Part shown: positions 6,809-10,100 of the stretch, in pieces
Numbering within the stretch: the first letter of the stretch is position 1
Layout: each line of letters opens with the position of its first letter
Assembly: GCA_943912265.1 (NCBI GenBank)
Contig: CALTTS010000039.1
Location: forward strand, 1 to 10,100
Length of the DNA stretch: 10,100 nucleotides
Direction: 5' to 3'
Origin: an uncultured Xanthomonas sp.
Lineage (GTDB): Bacteria > Pseudomonadota > Gammaproteobacteria > Xanthomonadales > Xanthomonadaceae
Made by a program: the position numbers and the translations under genes
Notes under the pieces: generated by a model
Databases searched by the model: none
The model's input: only the letters and a program-made list of their open reading frames with translations
What the model was told of the DNA's origin: nothing

Positions 6809-6833
6809 GGGGCTTTGCCCCATAATCGCGTCC
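6809..6833 (+). promoter_or_regulatory. Probable speD promoter -10 region with embedded inverted repeat
   Basis: CATAAT at 6821-6826 matches the sigma-70 -10 consensus at five of six positions, in a region otherwise poor in A+T. No good -35 is seen: TTCCGT at 6798-6803 has the right 17-base spacing but matches poorly, so an activator may be needed. A perfect inverted repeat GGGGC-TTT-GCCCC (6809-6821) lies in the spacer and touches the -10. The expected start is near 6833, about 35 bases before the speD GTG. Confidence 0.45.
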
Positions 6834-6867
6834 TTTGGCTACCCGCGAACCTACAGGAATGACTGAC

Positions 6868-7662
6868 GTGGTCAAACCGCTGCCTCGCCTCCGGCTGCAA
6901 GGTTTCAACAACCTGACCAAGGCGCTGAGCTTCAATATCTACGATGTGTGCTACGCCGTCTCCGAGGACGAGCGCCAGCGCTACATCGCCTACATCGACG
7001 AGGCGTACAACGCCAACCGTCTGACCCAGATATTGACCGACGTGGCCGAGATCATCGGGGCCAACATCCTGAACGTGGCCCGCCAGGACTACGACCCGCA
7101 GGGCGCCTCGGTGACCATCCTCATTTCCGAGGAGCCGGTGATCGACAAGAAGCAGGCCGGCAAGGAGGTCATCTCCGATGCCGTGGTCGCGCACATGGAC
7201 AAGAGCCACATCACCGTCCACACCTACCCGGAGACGCACCCGCAGAACGGCATCGCCACGTTCCGCGCGGACATCGACGTGGCCACCTGCGGCGTGATCT
7301 CGCCGCTGAAGGCGCTGAACTACCTGATCGAGAGCTTCGAGTCGGACATCGTGGTGATGGACTACCGGGTGCGCGGCTTCACCCGCGACATCAAGGGCAA
7401 GAAGCACTACATCGACCACCGGATCAACTCGATCCAGGACTTCCTGGCCAAGAACATCCGTTCGCGCTACGAGATGATCGACGTGAACGTGTACCAGGAA
7501 AACATCTTCCACACCAAGATGCACCTGAAGGACTTCGACCTGGACACCTACCTGTTCGAGGAGAAGGCCCGCAACCTCTCGTTCAAGGAGCGCATGCGCA
7601 TCGAGGCGCTGCTCAAGCGCGAGATCGAGGAGCTGTTCCACGGCCGCAACCTGGTCGAGTGA
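6868..7662 (+). CDS. speD: S-adenosylmethionine decarboxylase proenzyme (E. coli type)
   Basis: A 264-residue SpeD of the long E. coli class. It decarboxylates S-adenosylmethionine to supply the aminopropyl group for spermidine. The proenzyme cleaves itself before Ser113 in MDKSHITVHTYPE (Lys112-Ser113), turning the serine into the pyruvoyl cofactor. Cys141 in ATCGVISPL matches the active-site cysteine of the E. coli enzyme. Other landmarks are SFNIYDVCYA, ILTDVAEIIGANILNVARQD and the C-terminal EIEELFHGRNL. I choose GTG at 6868 because it gives MVKPLPRLRLQGF, as in Xanthomonas relatives, and the family length, and because AGGA at 6855-6858 lies 9 bases upstream. An in-frame ATG at 6859 directly abuts that AGGA and would add three residues. 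No speE lies in the window. Confidence 0.95.
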   Translation: MVKPLPRLRLQGFNNLTKALSFNIYDVCYAVSEDERQRYIAYIDEAYNANRLTQILTDVAEIIGANILNVARQDYDPQGASVTILISEEPVIDKKQAGKEVISDAVVAHMDKSHITVHTYPETHPQNGIATFRADIDVATCGVISPLKALNYLIESFESDIVVMDYRVRGFTRDIKGKKHYIDHRINSIQDFLAKNIRSRYEMIDVNVYQENIFHTKMHLKDFDLDTYLFEEKARNLSFKERMRIEALLKREIEELFHGRNLVE

Positions 7663-7675
7663 GGGCGTTGGCGGT

Positions 7676-7690
7676 CCGGCCGCGGGCCGG
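7676..7690 (+). other. Hairpin just downstream of speD
   Basis: CCGGCC (7676-7681) and GGCCGG (7685-7690) form a perfect 6-bp stem with a GCG loop, 13 bases after the speD stop. No T-tract follows, so it is not a terminator by itself. It may protect the speD 3' end. Its 3' arm GGGCCG (7684-7689) could instead pair with CGGCCC (7761-7766) in the 5' arm of the terminator downstream. Confidence 0.35.
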
Positions 7691-7707
7691 GGCGCATTCA
7701 CGGGCAC

Positions 7708-7750
7708 GGCGCGGACGGTTCCGCCGCCATGTCCGCACGGTTGCGGCATG
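7708..7750 (+). promoter_or_regulatory. Tandem ACGGTT-apex hairpins upstream of the SugE-type gene (candidate cis-regulatory RNA)
   Basis: Two 14-base hairpins, GCGGACGGTTCCGC (7711-7724) and CCGCACGGTTGCGG (7733-7746), each fold into a perfect 5-bp stem around CGGT. The first can extend by GGC (7708-7710) with GCC (7726-7728) past a bulged C. The second extends by CATG (7728-7731) with CATG (7747-7750) past a bulged T. They share the apex ACGGTT and differ only at stem positions 1/14 and 4/11, where G-C is exchanged for C-G in both, so every difference keeps pairing. Tandem hairpins with ACGR loops upstream of sugE/gdx genes recall guanidine-II (mini-ykkC) riboswitches. In that class ACGR is a closed tetraloop, whereas here two extra T residues follow it. 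A paired protein-binding site is the alternative. Confidence 0.45.
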
Positions 7751-7759
7751 TAGCCGATG

Positions 7760-7794
7760 ACGGCCCGGATGCGAAAGCGCCGGGCCGTTTCTTT
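7760..7794 (+). terminator. Strong Rho-independent terminator (speD terminator or sugE attenuator)
   Basis: ACGGCCCGG (7760-7768) pairs perfectly with CCGGGCCGT (7780-7788). The stem continues as GC (7771-7772) with GC (7777-7778) closed by a GAAA tetraloop, the very stable GCGAAAGC hairpin. TTTCTTT (7788-7794) follows. It lies 98 bases after the speD stop and 77 bases before the sugE-type ATG. It probably ends the speD transcript. Because it follows the tandem hairpins directly, it could also act as a regulated attenuator for the exporter gene. Confidence 0.8.
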
Positions 7795-7860
7795 GGCGGG
7801 CCGCGCACGGCCGGCCTTCCTGCGTGCAGGGCGGCGTTCGACGGAACCGCGTGGGAAAGA

Positions 7861-7866
7861 AGGAGG
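7861..7866 (+). promoter_or_regulatory. Near-perfect Shine-Dalgarno of the SMR gene
   Basis: AGGAGG (7861-7866), inside GAAGGAGGT, complements the end of 16S rRNA almost completely and lies 4 bases before ATG 7871. It is the strongest ribosome site in the window and fixes the start of this short gene. Confidence 0.8.
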
Positions 7867-7870
7867 TCGC

Positions 7871-8185
7871 ATGTCCTGGCTCTACCTGCTGCTGGCCGGT
7901 GCGTTCGAGATCGTGTTCGCGTTGTCGCTGAAGTCCAGCCAGGGATTCACCCGGCTGTGGCCGTCGCTGGCGGTGGCGGTCGGCGCTTCGGCCAGCCTGT
8001 GGCTGATGACCCGGGCGATGCGGCAGATCCCGGTCGGCACGGCGTATGCGGTCTGGACCGGCATCGGCGCGCTCGGCGTCGCGCTGCTGGGCATCGCCCT
8101 GTTCGGCGAGAGCGCCTCGCCGGCGCGGCTGGCCTGCATCGGTCTGATCGTGGCCGGGGTGATCGGGTTGAAGCTGGCGTCGTAG
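7871..8185 (+). CDS. SMR-family exporter, SugE/Gdx subtype
   Basis: A 104-residue small multidrug resistance protein with four membrane helices (about 3-21, 32-50, 57-78, 86-102), working as a dimer in the inner membrane. The GTAYAVWTGIGALG signature is that of the SugE/Gdx subtype, which exports guanidinium in exchange for protons. Emr-type pumps have a WSGVG-like version. Key Gdx residues are present: Glu13 (proton/substrate site), Ser42, Tyr59, Trp62 and Lys101. Position 16, tryptophan in E. coli SugE, is Phe here (AFEIVF), and GFTRLWPS resembles EmrE, so a shifted substrate range is possible. ATG 7871 is set by the AGGAGG upstream. A terminator and the tandem hairpins precede the gene, which suggests its own control. 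Some SugE homologues export quaternary ammonium compounds. Confidence 0.88.
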   Translation: MSWLYLLLAGAFEIVFALSLKSSQGFTRLWPSLAVAVGASASLWLMTRAMRQIPVGTAYAVWTGIGALGVALLGIALFGESASPARLACIGLIVAGVIGLKLAS

Positions 8186-8319
8186 CCGGTTCCCGCCGCG
8201 CCGGCCTGGCCTGCAGGGTGTGTTGCGCAGGCTTCGTGAGCGACTTGGCGGTTCACGGTTCCCCGCCTCCGGCGCGCCCACGGCAAAAGGGGCTTGGCGC
8301 AGGATGCAGTGCGAAGGCG

Positions 8320-8970
8320 TCAGAGCCGGTAGGCCACGGTCTTCATCAGCTTCGACGCGGCCGCCATCAGCGAAGGGATCGGCGGCGGCAGCACGCGCGC
8401 GCCGGCCTGCTCGGCGTTGTCGGCGTGGCGCGCCTCGTCGGCCTTCATCACGCCGAGGATGGCCCGGCTGCGCAGGTCGGCGGGCGGCAGCGATTCGAGG
8501 TGTTCCTCCAGGTGCGCCTCCACCTGGCGCTCGGTCTCGACCACGAAGCCGAGGTTCCAGCCGTCGCCGCGCAGCCCGGCCAGCACGCCGATCGCGTGGC
8601 TGCCGGCGTACCACAGCGGGTTGAACAGGCTGGGCCGGCTGTCCAGTTCGCGCAGGCGCCGCGCGCACCAGGCCAGGTGATCGGTTTCCTCCTGCGCCGC
8701 TTCCAGCAGGTGCGCGCGGGTGTCGTCGTCGCGGGCGACGGCGGCCTGGCCGAAGTACAGGCCCTGCGCGCACACTTCGCCCACGTGGTTGATGCGCATC
8801 AGGCCGGCCGCGTGGCGGCGTTCGTCCTCCGCCAGCTCCACGTCCGGCGTGGCGATGGCCGGATACGGGCGTTCGGCGGCGGGAGAGGCGAACAGGGTGG
8901 CCAGGCCGTTCTCGGCGTCGGCCAGCAGGCGGTCCAGGGGCGTCAGGGTACGCAGGCTCATGGCCGGCAT
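8320..8970 (-). CDS. coq7: Coq7-type 3-demethoxyubiquinol 3-hydroxylase
   Basis: A 216-residue di-iron monooxygenase that adds the penultimate ring hydroxyl in ubiquinone synthesis, replacing UbiF of enteric bacteria. Its ferritin-like fold shows the iron ligands: Glu65 in INHVGEVCAQGLY, Glu95 and His98 in QEETDHLAW, probably Glu147 in VVETERQVEAHLEEH, and Glu179 and His182 in ADEARHAD. The C-terminus SKLMKTVAYRL is typical. Two starts are possible. ATG 8970 has AGGG 4 bases upstream (8978-8975), while ATG 8961 gives 213 residues but no good ribosome site at normal spacing. Both lie in or beside a 7-bp hairpin. The gene is convergent with the SMR gene and divergent from rplM. The Pseudomonas neighbourhood also has coq7 near speD. 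Confidence 0.94.
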   Translation of the reverse strand: MPAMSLRTLTPLDRLLADAENGLATLFASPAAERPYPAIATPDVELAEDERRHAAGLMRINHVGEVCAQGLYFGQAAVARDDDTRAHLLEAAQEETDHLAWCARRLRELDSRPSLFNPLWYAGSHAIGVLAGLRGDGWNLGFVVETERQVEAHLEEHLESLPPADLRSRAILGVMKADEARHADNAEQAGARVLPPPIPSLMAAASKLMKTVAYRL

Positions 8971-8984
8971 TGTGCCCTGCCGGC
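8963..8984 (-). promoter_or_regulatory. Hairpin over the coq7 translation start
   Basis: GCCGGCA (8963-8969) and TGCCGGC (8978-8984) form a perfect 7-bp inverted repeat with an 8-base spacer. In the coq7 mRNA the stem-loop would hold the AGGG ribosome site mostly in its loop and part of ATG 8970 in its 3' arm. ATG 8961 would lie one base past the stem. It may dampen initiation or steer the choice of start. Confidence 0.4.
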
Positions 8985-9002
8985 ACGCGGCATGGCCCGT
9001 AC

Positions 9003-9031
9003 TTGCGGCGCGGGCGCGGTGCGGCTATCAT
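9003..9031 (+). promoter_or_regulatory. Probable sigma-70 promoter of rplM-rpsI
   Basis: TTGCGG (9003-9008) and TATCAT (9026-9031) are separated by the ideal 17 bases. The -10 matches five of six consensus positions and the -35 has the TTG core. Transcription would start near 9038, leaving a leader of about 90 bases before the rplM ATG. This is the best promoter in the window and suits a highly expressed ribosomal operon. Confidence 0.65.
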
Positions 9032-9038
9032 TCCGCCT

Positions 9039-9095
9039 CTTGGCTCGCGCCAAGGCAAAACGCGAGGCAAAGTTCCGCCGGGCCGCCCGCCGGAA
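9039..9095 (+). promoter_or_regulatory. Structured 5' leader of rplM-rpsI
   Basis: Two hairpins fill the leader. The first, CTTGGC (9039-9044) with GCCAAG (9049-9054) around TCGC, would lie at the very 5' end of the transcript. Its loop TCGC can pair with GCGA (9062-9065), giving a possible pseudoknot. The second, TTCCGCCGGG (9073-9082) with CCCGCCGGAA (9086-9095), has nine pairs, one C-C mismatch and a 3-base loop. A weak ribosome site AAGAG (9117-9121) follows. E. coli L13 is reported to regulate its own operon through the mRNA leader. This leader may serve the same purpose, but the fold is my inference. Confidence 0.45.
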
Positions 9096-9128
9096 TCCGC
9101 CCGACCAGATCACCCCAAGAGTTACGTC

Positions 9129-9557
9129 ATGAAGACTTTCACCGCCAAGTCCGAGACCGTCCAGCGCGACTGGTACGTCGTCGACGCCACCGGCAAGACC
9201 CTGGGTCGCCTGTCGACCGAGCTGGCCCGCCGCCTGCGTGGCAAGCACAAGCCCGTCTATACCCCGCACGTCGATACCGGCGATTACCTCGTGGTGATCA
9301 ACGCCGAGAAGATCGCGGTCACCGGCAAGAAGCTGACCGACAAGCTGTACCACCGCTTCACCGGCTACATCGGCAACCTGAAGACCGAGTCGCTGGCCGA
9401 GGCGCTGGAGCGCCACCCGGAGCGCGTCATCGAGATCGCCGTCAAGGGCATGTTGCCGAAGAACCCGCTGGGCCGCGCGATGTATCGCAAGCTCAAGGTC
9501 TACGCCGGCCCGAACCATCCGCATGCCGCCCAGCAGCCGCAGGTCCTGGATATCTAA
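9129..9557 (+). CDS. rplM: 50S ribosomal protein L13
   Basis: A 142-residue L13, the exact length of the E. coli protein. It is an early-assembly component of the large subunit. Family landmarks include WYVVDATGKTLGRLST, ARRLRGKHKPVYTPHVDTGD, VVINAEKIAVTGKK, GMLPKNPLGRAMYRKLKVYA and the C-terminal HPHAAQQP. ATG 9129 is the conserved start (MKTFTAK) with AAGAG 7 bases upstream. It is the first gene of the standard rplM-rpsI operon and is separated from rpsI by 3 bases. Confidence 0.98.
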   Translation: MKTFTAKSETVQRDWYVVDATGKTLGRLSTELARRLRGKHKPVYTPHVDTGDYLVVINAEKIAVTGKKLTDKLYHRFTGYIGNLKTESLAEALERHPERVIEIAVKGMLPKNPLGRAMYRKLKVYAGPNHPHAAQQPQVLDI

Positions 9558-9560
9558 GTC

Positions 9561-9953
9561 ATGGCTATCACTCAGAATTACGGCACCGGCCGTCGCAAGT
9601 CCTCCACCGCCCGCGTGTTCCTGCGCAAGGGCAGCGGCAACATCACCGTCAACGGCCGTCCGCTGGACGAGTTCTTCGGCCGAGAGACCGCGCGCATGAT
9701 CGTGCGCCAGCCGCTCGAACTGACCAAGAACACCGAGAGCTTCGACGTGTTCGTCACCGCTGCCGGCGGCGGCACCACCGGCCAGGCCGGTGCGATCCGT
9801 CTGGGCATTGCCCGTGCGCTGGTCGAATACGACGAAACGCTGAAGATCGAGCTGCGCAAGGCCGGTTTCGTGACCCGCGATGCGCGCGAAGTCGAGCGCA
9901 AGAAGGTCGGCCTGCACAAGGCCCGCCGCGCCACCCAGTTCTCGAAGCGTTAA
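9561..9953 (+). CDS. rpsI: 30S ribosomal protein S9
   Basis: A 130-residue S9, full length. It starts AITQNYGTGRRKSSTARVFL, contains ITVNGRPLDEFFGRETARM, GGGTTGQAGAIRLGIARAL and RKAGFVTRDAREVERKKVGL, and ends in the conserved basic tail GLHKARRATQFSKR. The tail reaches the P site of the 30S subunit, where the terminal Arg contacts the tRNA anticodon stem-loop. The ATG lies 3 bases after the rplM stop with no strong ribosome site of its own, so it is probably translated by coupling to rplM. Confidence 0.98.
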   Translation: MAITQNYGTGRRKSSTARVFLRKGSGNITVNGRPLDEFFGRETARMIVRQPLELTKNTESFDVFVTAAGGGTTGQAGAIRLGIARALVEYDETLKIELRKAGFVTRDAREVERKKVGLHKARRATQFSKR

Positions 9954-9973
9954 TCGGGACGGCGTGGTACCGG

Positions 9974-10001
9974 GGAATCCGCGCCACCGGCTGCGGATTC
10001 C
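9974..10001 (+). other. Long 3' hairpin after rpsI
   Basis: GGAATCCGC (9974-9982) pairs perfectly with GCGGATTCC (9993-10001). GCC (9983-9985) and GGC (9989-9991) extend the stem past one bulged T to an ACC triloop, giving 12 pairs in all. It starts 21 bases after the rpsI stop. No T-tract follows directly (TCGAAAAAGG comes next), so it may protect the mRNA 3' end or form the first part of a composite terminator. Confidence 0.5.
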
Positions 10002-10004
10002 TCG

Positions 10005-10033
10005 AAAAAGGCTTGCAAACAGGCCTGTTTTTT
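10005..10033 (+). terminator. Probable terminator of rplM-rpsI
   Basis: AAAAAGGC (10005-10012) can pair with GCCT (10023-10026) and, past a bulged G, with the following T residues. A run of six T (10028-10033) ends the structure. It lies about 50-80 bases past rpsI and before the tRNA gene. Its stem competes with the perfect palindrome at 10017-10030 and overlaps the tRNA promoter. Confidence 0.45.
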
Positions 10034-10043
10034 CAGTTACAAT
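10013..10043 (+). promoter_or_regulatory. Probable promoter of the tRNA-Gln gene
   Basis: TTGCAA (10013-10018) and TACAAT (10038-10043) resemble -35 and -10 boxes. The -10 matches five of six. The 19-base spacer is longer than ideal. Transcription would begin near 10050, just before the tRNA. The perfect 14-base palindrome AAACAGGCCTGTTT (10017-10030) fills much of the spacer. Confidence 0.5.
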
Positions 10044-10052
10044 TCGCACCAT

Positions 10053-10100
10053 AGCCCCGTCGCCAAGCGGTAAGGCACCTGACTCTGACTCAGGCATTCG
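10053..10100 (+). tRNA. tRNA-Gln(CTG), 5' part cut by the window end
   Basis: The cloverleaf can be read directly: acceptor 5' strand AGCCCCG (10053-10059), TC, D stem GCC (10062-10064) with GGC (10074-10076) around AAGCGGTAA, then A. The anticodon stem CCTGA (10078-10082) pairs with TCAGG (10090-10094) around CTCTGAC, giving anticodon CTG (10085-10087), which reads the glutamine codon CAG. GCCAAGCGGTAAGGCA is typical of bacterial tRNA-Gln. The variable, T-arm and 3' acceptor parts lie beyond the window. Confidence 0.93.

Noticed and set aside
6041..6823. Extension of the zinc-ribbon frame upstream to 6823
   Set aside because: It overlaps clp in another frame and the extra residues are low-complexity Arg/Pro/Gly. 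The ATGA overlap at 6037-6040 marks the true start.
7836..7847. Third hairpin GTTC-GACG-GAAC near the SMR ribosome site as another ACGG element
   Set aside because: The ACGG overlaps the stem instead of forming the apex, and the flanks do not match the two related hairpins.
7663..7870. Guanidine-I (ykkC) riboswitch upstream of the SugE-type gene
   Set aside because: I could not find the conserved guanidine-I core sequences. Only the tandem ACGG-apex hairpins are present, and they belong to a different architecture.
8185..8232. Weak hairpins after the SMR gene (GCCGG/CCGGC and GCCTGC/GCAGGC)
   Set aside because: Stems are short with loops of 11-12 bases and no T-run follows. No clear terminator can be supported between the SMR gene and coq7.
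8971..8986. TGTGC...GGCAC ahead of coq7 as a Clp site
   Set aside because: The right half does not align with TCACA at the required spacing. The sequence is explained by the coq7 start hairpin.

Overview
This window comes from a GC-rich gammaproteobacterium, most likely of the Xanthomonadaceae (Lysobacteraceae; Xanthomonas, Stenotrophomonas, Lysobacter or Luteimonas relatives). The clearest marker is a 229-residue Crp-like regulator on the minus strand that reads as Clp, the c-di-GMP-responsive member of the family. The order trpG-D-C, crp-like gene, speD, coq7 is also known from Pseudomonas (trpGDC, vfr, speD, coq7), so much of this is an old conserved chromosomal neighbourhood and not a mobile island. 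No transposase, integrase, phage gene or CRISPR array is seen, and no gene-free stretch reaches 300 bases.

Layout. 1-5629 (+): a tryptophan-synthesis cluster. It holds the end of trpE, then a PLP-dependent threonine aldolase/beta-eliminating lyase, trpG, a LysE/RhtB amino-acid exporter, a DUF1543 protein, trpD, trpC and a PgpC/YfhB-like HAD phosphatase. Genes sit 2-25 bases apart or overlap by 4-8 bases, so this looks like one transcript in which four non-trp genes are threaded among the trp genes. 5651-6726 (-): clp, followed by a small two-zinc-ribbon protein coupled by an ATGA overlap. 6727-6867: divergent control region shared by clp and speD, with a candidate Clp site. 6868-7662 (+): speD (S-adenosylmethionine decarboxylase, for spermidine). 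7663-7870: a structured RNA region with a strong terminator and a pair of related hairpins, upstream of an SMR-family exporter of the SugE/Gdx type (7871-8185). 8320-8970 (-): coq7 (ubiquinone hydroxylase). 8971-9128: divergent promoter and structured leader of rplM-rpsI (9129-9953). The right edge carries 3' hairpins, a promoter and the first 48 bases of a tRNA-Gln(CTG).

How the genes work together. trpE and trpG encode the two subunits of anthranilate synthase, and trpD and trpC carry out the next steps to indole-glycerol phosphate. The lyase and exporter suggest amino-acid turnover or export linked to this pathway, but that is inference. Clp links the region to c-di-GMP signalling. SpeD, Coq7, L13 and S9 are housekeeping proteins.

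The most interesting non-coding signal is the pair of 14-base hairpins at 7711-7724 and 7733-7746. They share the apex ACGGTT, and their stem differences are all compensatory. Together with the terminator and the SugE-type gene downstream, they form a candidate cis-regulatory RNA that resembles, but does not match, guanidine-II riboswitches.
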